In this document: positions 20,995 through 34,180 of the stretch, in pieces
Layout: every line of letters starts with the position of its first letter
How positions within the stretch are numbered: the stretch's first letter is position 1
DNA from: Penium margaritaceum
Taxonomy: Eukaryota; Streptophyta; Zygnematophyceae; Desmidiales; Peniaceae
Assembly (NCBI GenBank): GCA_023375785.1
Contig: SZWC01001570.1
Location: 120,312 to 184,311 of the forward strand
Reading direction: 5' to 3'
Length of the DNA stretch: 64,000 nucleotides
Notes under the pieces: model-generated
Told to the model about the DNA's origin: nothing
The model's input: only the letters and a program-made list of their open reading frames with translations
Database searches by the model: none
Position numbers and translations under genes: made by a program

Positions 20995-23900
20995 TGGAGC
21001 AAGGGAGAGAAAGGTGGAGCAAGCAAGAGACCTGTGGAGCAAGCCAGAATAAGATGGAGCAAGAGAGAGAAAGGTGGTGCAGGCCAGAGAAAGGTGGAGC
21101 AAACCAGAGAACGGTGGAGCAAGGGAGAGAAAGGTGGAGCAAGCAAGAGACCTGTGGAGCAAGCCAGAATAAGATGGAGCAAGAGAGAGAAAGGTGGTGC
21201 AGGCCAGAGAAAGGTGGAGCATGCCAAAGGAACGGTGGAGCAATCCAGAGGAAGGTGGAGAAAGCCATAAAATGGTGGAGCAAGCCAGAAAATGATGGAG
21301 CAAGCCAGAGAACGGTGGAGCATGCCAGAGAACGGTGGGGCAAGCAAGTGCACGGTGGAGCAAGCCAAAACACGGTGGAGCAAGCCAGAGGAAGGTGGAG
21401 AAAGCCATAAAATGGTGGAGCAAGCCAGAAAATGATGGAGCAAGCCAGAGAACGGTGGAGCATGCCAGAGAACGGTGGGGCAAGCAAGTGCACGGTGGAG
21501 CAAGCCAAAACACAGTGGAGCAAGCCAGAGTATGGTGGAGTAATCAAGAGAACGGTGGACCAACACAGAGAACGGTTGAACAATCCAGAGAATGGTGGAG
21601 CAAGCCAGAGAAAGGTGGAGCAAGCCAGAGAACGGTGGAGCAAGCCAGAGTATGGTGGAGTAATCAAGAGAACGGTGGACCAACACAGAGAACGGTTGAA
21701 CAATCCAGAGAATGGTGGAGCAAGCCAGAGAAAGGTGGAGCAAGCCAGAGAAATCTGGAGCAAGCAAGAGAAAGGTGGAGCTAGCCAAAGAACGGTAAAG
21801 CAAGCCAGAGAATAGTGGAGCAGGCCAGAGAAAGGTGAAGCAGGCCAGGGAAAGGTGGTGTATGCCAGAGAAAGGTGGAGCAAGAAGGAGAAAGGTTGAA
21901 CCAGCCAGAGAACAGTGAGCAAGCCAGAGAAAGGTAGAGCAAACCAGAGAAAGGTGAAGCAAGCCTGAGAAAGGTGGAGCAAGCCAGAGAAAGGTGGAGC
22001 AAGCCAAAGAAAGGTGGAGCAAGCCAGAGAAAGGTGGAGCAAGCCAGAGAAAGGTGGAGCAAGCCAAGGAAAGGTGGAGCAAGCCAGAGAATGGTGGAGT
22101 AAGCCAGAGAACGTTGGAGCAAGCCAGAGAATGGTGGAGCGAGCCAGATAACGGTGGAGCAAGCCAGAGAAAGGTGGAGCAAAGCACACAAAGGTAGAGG
22201 AAGCCAGAGAAAGGTAGAGCAAGCTAGAGAACGATGGAGCAAGCCATAGAATGGTGGAGCAAGCCAGAGAACAGAGGAGCAAGCCAGAGAAAGGTGGAGC
22301 AAGACGTAGAAAGGTGGAGCAAACCAGAGAACAGTGTAGCATGCCAGATAATGGTGAAGGGCCAGAGTACGTTGGAGCAATCCAGAGAACGGTGGAGCAA
22401 GCCAGTGAATGGTGGAGCAAGCCAGAGAATGGTGGATCAAGGCAGAGTACGGTGGAGCAAGCCAGAGAACAGTGGAGCAAGCCAGACAACGGTGGAGCAA
22501 GCCAGAGAACGGCGGATCAAGCCAGAGAAACGTTGAGCAAGCCAGAGGAAGGTGGAGCAATCCTGAGAACAGTGGAGCAAGCCAGAGAATTCTGGAGAAA
22601 ACAAGAGTGCGGGGGAGCAAGCCAGAGAACAGTGGAGCAAGCAATAGAATGGTGGAGCAAGCAAGAGAATTGTGGAATAAGACAGAAAACGGTGGAGCAA
22701 GCCAGAGGAAGGTGGAGACAACGAGAGAAAGGTGGAGCAAGCCAGAGAACAGTGGAGAAAGCAATAGAATGGTGGAGCAAGCAAGAGAATTGTGGAATAA
22801 GACAGAAAACGGTGGAGCAAGCCAGAGGAAGGTGGAGACAACGAGAGAAAGGTGGAGCAAGCCAGAGAAAGGTGGAGCAATCCAGAGAAAGGTGGAGCAA
22901 GCCACAGAAAAGTAGAGCGGGTAGGAAAAAGGTGGATCAGGCCAGAAACTGGTGGAGCAAGCCAGTGAAAGGTGGAGCAAACCAGAGAACGGTGGAGCAA
23001 GTCAGAGAAAGGTGGAACAAGTAAGGGAACTGTGAAGCAAGCCAGAGAAAGGTGGAGCAGGCCAGAAACTGGTGGAGCAAGCCAGTGAAAGGTGGAGCAA
23101 ACCAGAGAACGGTGGAGCAAGTCAGAGAAAGGTGGAACAAGTAAGGGAACTGTGAAGCAAGCCAGAGAAAGGTGGAGAAAGCAAGAGAACTATCAAGCAA
23201 GCGAGAGAAAGGTGACGCAAGCAAGAGAAAGGTAGATCAGGCCGGAGAAAGGTGGAGCAGGCCAGAGAACTGTGGAGCAATCCAGAGGAAGGTGGTGCAA
23301 GACATAAAATGGAGGAGCGAGCCAGACAATGATGGAACATGCAAGAAAACAGTGGAGCATGCCAGGGAGCGGTGGAGCAAGCAAGAGAACGATGAAGCAA
23401 GCCAAAAAAAGGTGGATTAAGCCAGAGAATGGTGGAGCAAGCCAAAGAACGGTGGAGCAAGCCAGAGTACGGTGGAGTAAGCAAGAGAACGGTGGAGCAA
23501 GCCAGAAGAACGGTTGAGCAAGCCAGAGAATGATGGAGCAAGTCAGAGAAAGGTGAAGCAAGATAGTGAAAGGTGGAGCAAGCAAGAGAATGGTGGAGCA
23601 AGCTAGAGAACGGTGGAGCAAGCCAAAGAATGTTGGAGGAGGCCAGAGAAGGGTGAAGCAGGCCAGAGAAAGGTGGAGTAAGCCAGAGAAAAGTGGAGCA
23701 AGCCAGAGAACGGTGGAGCAAGCCAAAGAATGTTGGAGGAGGCCAGAGAAGGGTGAAGCAGGCCAGAGAAAGGTGGAGTAAGCCAGAGAAAAGTGGAGCA
23801 AGCCAGAGAAAGAAGGAGCAAACAAGAGAAAGGTAGAGCAATCCAAAGATAGGTGGAGCAAGCCAAGGAAAGGTGGAGCAAGCCAGAGAATGGTGGAGAA

Positions 23901-24350
23901 AGACAGAGAACAGTGGAGCAAGCCAGAGAATGGTGGAACAAGCCAGATAACCATGGAGCAAGCCAAAGAAAGGTGGAGCAAGCCAAGGAAAGGTGGAGCA
24001 AGCCAGAGAATGGTGGAGAAAGACAGAGAACAGTGGAGCAAGCCAGAGAATGGTGGAACAAGCCAGATAACCATGGAGCAAGCCAAAGAAAGGTGGAACA
24101 AACAAGAGAAAGGTGAAGCAAACAAGAAAAAGGTAGACCAAGCCTGAGATAGTTGGAGAAAGCCAGAGAAAGATGGAGCAAGCCAGAGAAAGACGGAGCA
24201 AAGCAGATAAATGTGGAGCAAGCCAAAGAAAGGTGGAACAAACAAGAGAAAGGTGAAGCAAACAAGAAAAAGGTAGACCAAGCCTGAGATAGTTGGAGAA
24301 AGCCAGAGAAAGATGGAGCAAGCCAGAGAAAGACGGAGCAAAGCAGAGAA
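20995..24350 (+). repeat. Cluster of two-copy 100-140-bp duplications
   Basis: Pairs of nearly identical neighbouring blocks: 21001 with 21121, 21541 with 21661, 22681 with 22801, 22981 with 23101 and 23881 with 24001 (each offset 120), 23641 with 23741 (offset 100), 21301 with 21441 and 24121 with 24261 (offset 140). Almost all are two copies only. Confidence 0.85.
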
Positions 24351-27300
24351 ATTTGGAGCAAGCCAGAGAAAGGTGGAGGAAGAGAGAGAAGGTGGAGCAA
24401 GCCAAAGAAAGGAGGAGCAAGCCAAGGAAAAGTGGACCAAGCCAGAGAATGGTGGAGCATGCCAGGGAAAGATGGAAAACGCCAAAGAAAGGTGGAGCAA
24501 TCCCAAGAAAGGTGGAGCAAGACAGGGAAAGGTGGAGCAAGCAAGGGAAAGGTGGAGCAAGCCAGTGAAAGGTTGAGCAAGCCAGGGAAAGGTGCAGCAA
24601 GCTAGAGAAAGGTGGAGCAAGCCAGAGAATAGTGGAGCAAGCCAGAGAAAGGTGTAGCAAACCAGGGAAAGGTCAAGCAAGCTAGAGAAAGGTGGAGCTA
24701 TCTAGAGAACTGTGGAACAAGCAGGAGAAAGGGGGAGAAAGCCAGAGAACGGTAGAGCAAGCCAGGGAAAGGTGGAGCAGGCCAGAGAGAGGCGGAGCAA
24801 GCCAGAGAAAGGTGCAGCAAGTCAGAGAAAAATGGAGCAAGCTAGAAAAGGAGGAGCAAGCCAAAGAAAGGTGGAGCAAGCTTGATAATGGTGGAGCAGG
24901 CCAGGGAAAGGTGGACCAAGCAAGAGAAAGGTGGAGCAAGTCATAGAACGGTGGAGCATGCCAGAGAAAGGGGGAGAAAGTCAGAGAAAACTGGAGCAAG
25001 CCAGAGAACAGTGGAGCAAGCCAGAGAAAGGTGGAGCAAGCCAGAGAAAGATAGAGTAAGCTAGAGAAAGGTCGAGCAAGCCAGAGAAAGGTGGAGCAAG
25101 CCAGAGAAATATGGAGAAAGCCAAGGAAAGGTGGAGCAAGCCAGATAAAGGAGAGCAAGCAAGAGAAAGGTGCAGCAAGCCAGACAAAGGTGGAGCAAGC
25201 CAGAGAAAGGTGGAGTAAGCCAAGGAAAGGTGGTGCAAGCGAGAGAAAGGTGAAGGAAGCCATTGAAAGGTGGAGCAAACCAGGAGAAGGTGGAGCAAGA
25301 CGGAGAAAGGTAGAGCAAGCTAGAGAACGATAGAGCAAGCCAGAGAACGATAGAGCAAGCCAGAGAACGATAGAGCAAGCCAGAGAACGATAGAGCAAGC
25401 CAGAGAACGATAGAGCAAGCCAGAGAAAGGCAGCGCAAGGAAGAGAACGGTGGAGCACGCTAGAGAAAGGTGGAGAAAGCCAGCAAAGGTTGGAGCAAGC
25501 CATGGTAAAGTGGAGCAAGCGAGAGAAAGATGGAGCAAGCCAGAGAAAGGTGGAGCAAGCCAGAGAAAGGTGGAGTAAGCCAAGGAAAGGTGGTGCAAGC
25601 GAGAGAAAGGTGAAGGAAGCCATTGAAAGGTGGAGCAAACCAGGAGAAGGTGGAGCAAGACGGAGAAAGGTAGAGCAAGCTAGAGAACGATAGAGCAAGC
25701 CAGAGAACAATAGAGCAAGCCAGAGAAAGGCAGCGCAAGGAAGAGAACGGTGGAGCACGCTAGAGAAAGGTGGAGAAAGCCAGCAAAGGTTGGAGCAAGC
25801 CATGGTAAAGTGGAGCAAGCGAGAGAAAGATGGAGCAAGCCAGAGAAAGGCAGCGCAAGGAAGAGAACGGTGGAGCACGCTAGAGAAAGGTGGAGAAAGC
25901 CAGCAAAGGTTGGAGCAAGCCATGGTAAAGTGGAGCAAGCGAGAGAAAGATGGAGCAAGCCAGAGAAAGGTGGATCAAGCCAGGGACATGTGGAGCAAGC
26001 AAGAGAAGAAAGGAGCAATCCAGGGAAAGGTGGAGTAAGCAAGCAAAAGGTGGAGCAAGTCACAGAACGGTGGAGCAAGCCAGGGAAAGGTGGAGCAAGC
26101 CATAAAATGTGGAGCAAGAAAGAGAAAGGAAGAGCAAGTAGGTGAAAGGTGGAGAAATTCAGAGAAAGATGGAGCAAGCCAGGGAAAGATAGAGCAAGCC
26201 AGAGAAAGGTGGAGTAAGCAAGAGAAAGTTGGAGAAAGCCAGAGAAAGGTGGAGCAAGCCAGAGAAAGGTGGAGCAAACCATAGAAAAATGGAGCAAGCC
26301 AGAGAAAGGTGGAGTAAGCGAGGGAAAGGTGGAGAAATCCAGAGAAAGGTGGAGCAAGCAAGAGAAAGGTGGAGAAAGCCAGAGAAAGGTGGAGCAAGCC
26401 AGAGAAAGGTGGAGCAAACCATAGAAAAATGGAGCAAGCCAGAGAAAGGTGGAGTAAGCGAGGGAAAGGTGGAGAAATCCAGAGAAAGGTGGAGCAAGCA
26501 AAAGAAAGGTCGAGCAAGCCAGAGATAGGTGGAGCAACCCAGAGAAAGGTGGAGCAAGCCAGGGAAATGTGGAGAAAACCAGAGAAAGGTGGAACCGGAC
26601 AGAGAAACGTGGAGCAATCGAGGGGAAAGTGGAGCAAGCCAGAGAAAGGTAGAGCAAGAGAAAGGTGGAGTAAGCCAGAGAACTGTGGAGCAAGTCAGAG
26701 AACGGTGGAGCATGCCAAAGAAAGGTGGAGCGAGCCAGAGAAAAGCGTAGCAAGCCTGAGAAATGTGGAGTAAGTCAGAGAAAGGTGGAGCCGGCCGGAG
26801 AAACATGCAGCAATTCAGGGAAAGGTGGAACAAGCACGCGAAAGGTGGAGCAAGCACAATAAATGTGGAGCAAGCCAGAGAAAGGTGGAGCAAGCCTGAG
26901 AACGTTGGAGTAAACAAGACAAAGGTGGAGCAAGCCAGAGAAATGTGGAGCAAGCGAGGGACAAGTGGAGCAAGCCAGAGAAAGGTATATCAGGCAAGAG
27001 AAAGGTGGAGCAAGCCAGAGAAAAGTGGAGCAAGCCAGAGAAAGGTGAAGCAAGCCAAGGTAAGGTGGGGTAAACGAGAAAAAGGTGGAGCAAGCCAGAG
27101 AAAGGTGGAGAAAACCAGGAAAAGGTGGAGCAAGCCAAAGAAAGGTGGAGCAAGCTAGAGAATGGTGGAGCAAGCCAGAGAAAGGCAGCAAAAGAGAGAG
27201 AACGGTGGAGCAAGCTTGAGAAAGGTTGAGCAAGTCAGCAAGAGGTGGAGCAAGCGAGAGAAAGGAGGAGCAAGCCAGAGAGAGATGGAGCGAGCAAGAG

Positions 27301-30300
27301 AAAGGTGGAATAATCCAGGGAAAGGTGGATCAAGCCAGCAAAAGATGGAGCAAGCCAGAGAACGGTGGAGCAAGCCAGGGAACGGTGGAGCGAGCCATAG
27401 AAAGGTGGAGCAAGCCGGGGAGAGGTGGAGAAAGCCAGAGAAAGGTAGAGCAAGACAGAAAGAGGTGGAGCAAGGCAGGGAAAGGTGGAGCAATCCAGAG
27501 AAAGGTGGAGCAAGCCCGAGAACGGTGGAGCAAGCCAGTGAAAGGTGGTGTAAGCCAGAGAAAGTTGGAGCAAGCCTGAGAAAGGTGTTGCAATCCGGGA
27601 AAAGGTGGAGCAATCCAGAGAAAGGTGGAGCAAGCCTGAGGAAGGTGGAGCAAGCCAGGGAAACGAGGAGCAAACCAGAGAAGGTGGAGCAAGCACGAGA
27701 AAAGTGGAGCAAGCCAAAGAAAGGTGGTTTAACCGAGAGAAAGGTGGAGCAAGCCAGGAAATCTGGAGCAAGCCAAAGAAAGGTGGAGCCGGCAAGAGAA
27801 AGGTGGAGCAATCCAGGGAAAGGTGGAGCAAGGCAGAGAAAGGTGGAGCAAGTCAGAGAACATTGGAGCAAGCCAGAGAAAGGTGGAGCAAGCCAGAGAA
27901 AGGTCGAGCAAGCAAGAAAAAGGTGGATCAAGCCAGAGAAAGGTGGAGCAAGCCAAAGAAAGGTGCAGCAAGTCAGAGGACGGCGGAGCAAGCCAGAGAA
28001 AGGTGGAGCAAGCCAGAGAAAGGTCGAGCAAGCAAGAAAAAGGTGGATCAAGCCAGAGAAAGGTGGAGCAAGCCAAAGAAAGGTGCAGCAAGTCAGAGGA
28101 CGGCGGAGCAAGCCAGAGAAAGGAAGCGCAAGCTAGAGAATGGTGGAGCAAGCCAGGGAAAGGTGGAGCAAGCCAGAGAAAGGTGGAGCAGGCCAGAGAA
28201 AGTTGGATGAAGAAAGATTGAGCAATAAAGAGAAAGGTGGAGCAAGCCAGGTAAAGGTCAAGCAAGCAAGAGAACGGTGGAGCAAGCCAGGTGGAGCAAG
28301 TCAGAGAAATATGGAGAAAGCGATGGAAAGGAGGAGCAGGCCAGAGAAAGGTGGAGCAAGCCAGAGATAGGTTGAGAAAGCCAGGAAAAGGTGGAGTAAG
28401 CCAGAGAAAAGTGGAGCAAGAGAGGGAAAAGTGGAGCAAGCCAGAGAAAAGTGGAGCAAGCCAGAGAAAGGTGGAGCAAGCCAGAGAACGGTGGAGCAAG
28501 CCAGAGAAACATGAAGCAGGCCAGAGGAAGGTAGAACAAGCCGGAGAAAGGTGGGGCATGCCAGGGAGAGGTGGAGCAAGCCAGAGGAAGGTGGAGCGAG
28601 TCGGAGAGCGATACAGCAAGCCGGAGAAAGGTGGAACAAGCAAGGGAATGCTGGAAAAAGCCAGGTGGATCGAGCCAGAGAAATGTGGAGAAAGCCAGTG
28701 AAAGGTGGAGCAGGCCAGAGAAAGTTGGAGCAAGCCAGAGGAAGGTGGAGCGAGTCGGAGAGCGATACAGCAAGCCGGAGAAAGGTGGAACAAGCAAGGG
28801 AATGCTGGAAAAAGCCAGGTGGATCGAGCCAGAGAAATGTGGAGAAAGCCAGTGAAAGGTGGAGCAGGCCAGAGAAAGTTGGAGCAAGCCACAGATAGGT
28901 GGAGCAAGCCAGGGAAAGGTGGAGTAAGACAGGGAATGGTAGAGCAAGCCAGGAAAAGTGGAGCAAGCCAGAAAAGGTGGAGGAAGCCAGTGAACGGTGG
29001 AGCAAGGCAGAGAAAGGTGGAGCAAGCCAGGGAAAGGTGGAGTAAGACAGGGAATGGTAGAGCAAGCCAGGAAAAGTGGAGCAAGCCAGAAAAGGTGGAG
29101 GAAGCCAGTGAACGGTGGAGCAAGGCAGAGAAAGGTGGAGCAAGCTAGAGAAAGGTAAAGCAAGCTGGAGAAAGGTAGGGCAGGCCAGGGAAAGGTGGAG
29201 AAATCCAGAGAAATGTGGAGAAAGGTAGAGAAAGGTGAAGCAAGCCAGGACAAGGTGGAGAAAGCCAGAGAACGGCTGAGCAAGCCAGAAATGGTGGCAC
29301 GCCAGAGAACGGTGGAGCAAGCCAGAGAAAGGTGGAGCAAACCAGAGAAAGGTGGAGTAAACCAGATAACGGTGCATCAAGCCAGAGAAAAGTAGATCAA
29401 GCAAGAGAATGGTGGAGCAAGCCAGCGAATGGTGGAGTGAGCCAGAGAAAGGTGGAGTAAACCAAAGAAAGGTGGAGCAAGCTAAAGAAAGGTGGAGCAA
29501 ACCAGAGAACGGTGCAGCAAGCCAGAGAAAAGAAGAGCAAGCAAGAGAACGGTGGAGCAAGCCAGAGAAAGGTGGAGCAAGCCAGGGAAAGATGGAGCAA
29601 GCCGGTGAAAGGTGGAGCAAGCCAGAGAAAGGTTCAGCAAGCCAGGGAAAGGTGGAGAAAGCAAGAGAAAGGTGAAGCAAGCCAGAGAAAGATGGAGCAA
29701 GCCTGGAAAATGTGGAGCAAGCCAGAAAAATGTGGAGCAAGTCAGAGACCGGTGTAGCAAGCGATAGATAGGTGGAGCAAGCCAGAGAAAGATGGAGCAA
29801 GCCTGGAAAATGTGGAGCAAGCCAGAAAAATGTGGAGCAAGTCAGAGACCGGTGTAGCAAGCGATAGATAGGTGGAGCAAGCCAAAGAAAGACGAAGCAA
29901 GGCATAGAGTGGTGGAGCAAACCAGAGAACAGTGGAGCAAGCCAGAGAAGGCTGGAGTAAAACAAAGAACGGTCGAGCAAGCCACAGAAAGGTTGAGCAA
30001 GCCAGAGAAATGTGGAGCAAGCCACAGAAAGGTGGAGTAAGCCAGATGAAGGTGGAGCAATCTTGAGAACAATTGAGCAAGCCAGAGAAAGGAGGAGCAA
30101 GCCAGAGAAAGGTGGAGCAAGCCAGAGAAAGGTAGAGCAAGCCAAAGAAAGGTGGAGCAAGCCAGAGAAAGGTGGAGCAAGCCAGGGAAAGGTGGAGCAA
30201 GACAGGAAAAGAAAGAGGACTCCAGGGAAAGGTGGAGGAAGCCAGAGAACGGCGGAGCAAGCCATAGATTGGTGGATCAATCCAGAGAATGGTGGAGAAA

Positions 30301-30999
30301 GCCAGATAACGGTGGATCAAGATAGCGAAAATTGGAGCAAGGCAGAGAAAGGCGGAGCAAGCCAGAGAAAGGTGGAGCAAGCCAGAGAACTGTGGAGCAA
30401 GCCACAGAACAGCGGAGCAGGCCAGAGAAAGGCGGAGCATTCCAAAGAAAGGTGGAGCAAGCCAGAGAAAGGTGGAGCAAGCCAGAGAACTGTGGAGCAA
30501 GCCACAGAACAGCGGAGCAGGCCAGAGAAAGGCGGAGCATTCCAAAGAAAGGTGGAGCAAGCCAGAGAAAGGTTGACCAGGCCACTGAACGTTGGAGCAA
30601 GCCAAGGACATGTAGAGCAAGCCAGAGAAAGGTGGAGCAAGGCAGAGAAAGGCGGAGCAAACCAGAGAAAGGTGGAGCAAGCCAAAGAGAGGGGGAGGAA
30701 TCCAGAGAAAGGTGGAGCAAAGCAGGGAAAGGTGGAGCAAGCCAGAGAAAGGTGGAGCAAGCCAAGGAAAGATAGAACAAGCAAGAGAAAGGTGGAGCAA
30801 GTCCCAGAAAGGTGGAGCAAGCGAGGGAAAGGTGGAGCAAGCCAGAGAAAGGTGGAGCAAGCCAAGGAAAGATAGAACAAGCAAGAGAAAGGTGGAGCAA
30901 GTCCCAGAAAGGTGGAGCAAGCGAGGGAAAGGTGGAGCAAGCCATAGAAAGGTAAAGCAAACCAGAGAAAGGTGGAGCAAGCCAGGGAAAGGTGGAACA

Positions 31000-31622
31000 T
31001 GTCAGAAGAATGCAATGAGCAAGGATGGCAAGGATAGAAGCAGGAAGAAGCAATGGGAAATGCACAAGCACGTGAGCGGAAATGACGGAAGCAGAGAGGG
31101 GAGCACAGTCTTGAGGAGTTAGTTGCAGAGCTTGAGAAGAGCTGATGTACCGAGGGTGCGAGGTAGACAGGAGCCTAGTGAGTGAGAGAGCGAGAGCAAA
31201 GTGAGTGATGGTTTGCAAGTACCTGAGCAAAGGAGCGAGAGTGACGGAATGAAGAGCCGCAAGATGGGAGTGGTTGGCAAAGGCAGGTTGGACGAGGAGT
31301 GAGCAGAGCCAAGACATGGCGTCGAGGCCGTGGAAACCAAGGGAAAAGGATGGGAAGAACTGTTCTGGTTAACTTTGAGGGAATAAACATCCTCGTGAAT
31401 ATAGTGCAGAATTGGACAAAACCAAAGCAACGGCTTCTTTTCCGTTAGCCAGACACGGCTGCGACGTGATCGCAGTTATAGGGCGGCTTGCCGCATGATC
31501 GTTCAGTGGACCGACAATCCGTTTGGCAAGATGGTTCATACTGGTCCGGTGCGGGATCTGAACCTTATTCAGAGCTCGGATTATCCAAGGGATTGGTCAG
31601 TGTTGACTTCAATTTTTCAACA
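31000..31622 (-). repeat. LTR-B element, 3' LTR
   Basis: Plus-strand ends are tgtcagaagaatgc and ttcaaca. It aligns to 34181-34792. On the sense strand it is preceded directly by a G-rich polypurine tract (plus strand cccccct at 31624-31630). Confidence 0.88.
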
Positions 31623-31634
31623 GCCCCCCTGAAG

Positions 31635-32450
31635 TCAACACTGGAGAGGATGTGGTACACAAGTTAAATAAAAGGGCCACCAGATCTTTGAGAATCCTTT
31701 GTTTGGTTCCCGGATGAGTGGGTGAAGAGAGTGATGCGCGGTGAGGATGAGTGCCTCCTTTAGGAGTGCTTCTTCCCAGGTTGTACCAATAAGGGTGATG
31801 GAGTCAAGGAGACCAAGGAGCACCTGTCTGAGATTGAACTTAGGCAATTGGAGCCTTCCCAGATTGATTAGTAGTTCAACTCTCCATTGATGGTAGTTTG
31901 TGGAACCATCTCTTGTCCTGTGTAGTTGGGGGGAATTCCGTAGACACCCTGGAAGATGAGCAATAATGTCAGTTAGTGCCCTGTTAGGTGTTGAGCAGTC
32001 AATGAAATGGACTGGCTTCATTGATGGTTGAATACAAAGAAGGGCAGTGTCTGTATTGTTGCTCATAGTCTGCTCCAGTGTTGGGATTTTCGAGAGGAAC
32101 CGTTGATTCATCAAGGCTGTCTGTAGAGGTAACCCTGATGTGGGTTTGGTCCCAAGGGGATACCGCTGATAGCTCATTCTCCTTGGTTTGACCCTTTGGA
32201 AGGGTGATGATGGGGATGCTGGGAATGCAGGAGCGGAGGGTGCTGCCACAGCGCCACACTCAAAGAGTGCTCTACCACAGCGAGCTCTGTGAGTCCAAGG
32301 GAGATATAGGAAGCGCAAGGGCTTTAAACAGTCAGGTCCACGGATACATTGGCTTCTTCCACCTGTTGGCTTGGGTAAGCAGGGGGACGCGTGGTGTCTG
32401 GTTCCAGTACTGTCTTGATGCTGCCTCTTGTGAACTGGCTTCGGATACAA
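31635..32450 (-). pseudogene. Weak gag-like region of the LTR-B element
   Basis: A 271-codon open stretch in the interior. Only one segment resembles a retroelement gag: GSTNYHQWRVELLINLGRLQ, which has the aromatic-x-x-tryptophan core common in Copia-type gag domains. The plus-strand relative near 40510 has a comparable segment (LYYDHWFQIEELVLGFLYLT), sharing the Y, W, L-G and L-x-L positions. The rest is proline-, histidine- and arginine-rich and may not be real coding sequence. It is placed last in the interior on the sense strand, which is unusual for gag. Confidence 0.35.
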
Positions 32451-34168
32451 GAGTAGGTGCTGATGGGGAAAATTGTCTGGATGCAGGAAAACTTTGCATT
32501 CAAATGATGGCTGCAGATACTTTACGAGGAGGGAGATGATGGCAAAAACGCACGCAGGGACGTAGTCCTTGTGCTTTCCAGAGGATGATAATCATTACTG
32601 ATGATGGAGGCATAAAGCTGTTTGACGAGGAAGTGAGCGCAGAGGGGAAACCACATGCGCTGGGGAAGATTTCGGTGTGGGCGCAGGTCGTTGTGCAACG
32701 GGCAATGCAACCGAGTGGATCCTTGTGCCAAGCGGAAGATGATGCTAGAGGCGGAGGAGTGATTGTTGATGGAGTGGGCGTAGGGATAGAACCATATGCA
32801 CTCCTCAAATAGGGGGATAGAATGCGGCAAGGGGAAGGCAATTGCCAATGCGCCGCGAGAAAACCTGTTGCTGGCGTGGGTGCAGGCTGCTGCGAAGCGG
32901 GCAGCTAGCTCGTGCAGATCCTTGTGCTTGTAGTAGATGCTGATGATTACGGATGATGGAGGCAGAAGCTGATGATGAGGAAGTGGGCGCAGGGGCAAAA
33001 CCGCGTGCACTGCGGAAGCTTCAGCGTGGATGCAGGTCATCACAAAACAGGTGATGCAACCGGGCGGATCCTTGTGCCAAGCAGAGAATGAAACAGAAAG
33101 CGGAGGAACGATTGATGATTGAGTGGGTACAGGGGCGGAACCACATGCGATGCGGAGCAATGCTCATGATGAAAAGGATGAAGCTGATGTGGAGGCGGTT
33201 TGAAGGAGGCAGAGGAAGCTGAGGTGAGGCTGATGCGAGGATGGGCTGGATGCGAGGATGGATGCTGGCGGCCGATGGGGAGTGAAGGCTGACGGGTGAC
33301 GCCAGATGGAGCTGACGAAGCAGTGACAGTAGGAGGCGGATGATGATGTTGCGAGGAGGGTGGTGGAGGAGCGGGAACAGCAGGCGAAGGACAGAGCAGG
33401 CAGATGAAGGAAGCGGTAGTGGACGTAGGGCAAGGCAACCAGTTCCTCTGGTGTCAGGAGAGTGACGGCTTGTTCTCGAGGTAGCCCGAGACCGACAGGC
33501 AAAAAGAATGGTGGTGTCCAATATCCTGACACTGAGAGGATGTCAGCTACAGTAGGGCAAGTCGTGCGGTAGGCAGTGATTCCGGTCCGTAGATGTCAGG
33601 AGAGTGACGGCTTGTTCCCCAATTGGCCAGAGACTGACGGGCAGGAAGACTGGTGGTGTCCGATATCCTGATGGCGGAAGGCAATCTGCTGGTACTGGCG
33701 ATGAGTAGAGGCGGCGTGAGAAGGCGGCGTGAGAGGGCGGCCCGAGACGATGAATGTGAGAAAGTTGAGGTGGATGGGGCAGATGGACCAGCTGAGGCAG
33801 GTGAAGAGCATGAGGATGGTAGAAGCACTTGAAGAGGCTAAGATGATGAGAGGCGGCAGGTGGTGAGTTGCGGGAAGCTTCCAAGAAGATAACGGCAGAC
33901 CGCAACTCGAGATCTGCTTGCGGCTGTTGTTGAAGAATCCTGAATGGTGACCGCAAGTGCAAGATGGGCGCAGGGTTTGATCAGGAGAATGAGTTGTCAC
34001 TCCAGTGTGAGAATCAATTCACGCGATGCTGCTGATGTCAGCTGCTGACGAAGCCAAGGGACGCAAAGTGGCGATGGCGGCGCCAGAAGAATACTAAACG
34101 GAGGAGCGAAGCAGTGGCAGAGATGAGGCCATGACTGGGTCACAGGGCACCAGGGGATGTTGCCTGAT
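32451..34168. other. Non-coding interior of the LTR-B element
   Basis: No retroelement domain is recognised. Minus-strand frames here are low-complexity (proline, serine, histidine) and overlap one another, so they are not annotated. A stretch near 33430-33530 and one near 33570-33670 share gtcaggagagtgacggcttg, a local imperfect duplication of roughly 150 bp. Confidence 0.5.
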
Positions 34169-34180
34169 GCTCTAATTCCA
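34169..34180 (-). promoter_or_regulatory. Primer-binding site of the LTR-B element
   Basis: On the sense strand tggaattagagc directly follows the 5' LTR. It matches 10 of 12 bases of tggtatcagagc, the standard plant site complementary to the 3' end of initiator tRNA-Met. The related copy at 39484-39495 has the exact sequence. Confidence 0.75.

Larger units (their letters stand above)
18347..30999 (+). repeat. 20-bp minisatellite, main array (12.7 kb)
   Basis: About 630 units in tandem, consensus ggtggagcaagccagagaaa. Common variants are gagaacggt, gagaatggt, caggga and caagca. Because 20 is not a multiple of three, each frame cycles through the same 20 residues: on the plus strand GGASQRKVEQARERWSKPEK, on the minus strand FLWLAPPFSGLLHLSLACST. 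Neither contains a stop, so reading frames up to 1373 codons occur on the minus strand. Nothing marks them as genes: no promoter, and similar openness in all six frames. Embedded higher-order repeats are listed separately. Confidence 0.95.

Noticed and set aside
18368-22489. 1373-codon minus-strand frame and dozens of similar long frames in the 20-bp arrays
   Set aside because: They are read-throughs of a stop-free 20-bp unit; comparable frames exist on both strands and in all phases, no promoter or start context is conserved, and they end at ordinary point changes in units.
17371-31622. Whole 20-bp array as the interior of one LTR-B element between the LTRs at 16844 and 31000
   Set aside because: The two LTRs have opposite orientation, while LTRs of one element must be direct repeats; the 31000 LTR pairs with 34181-34792 instead.
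32500-33962. Proline-, serine- and histidine-rich minus-strand frames in the LTR-B interior
   Set aside because: Several overlap in different frames, composition is low-complexity, and no domain is recognisable.
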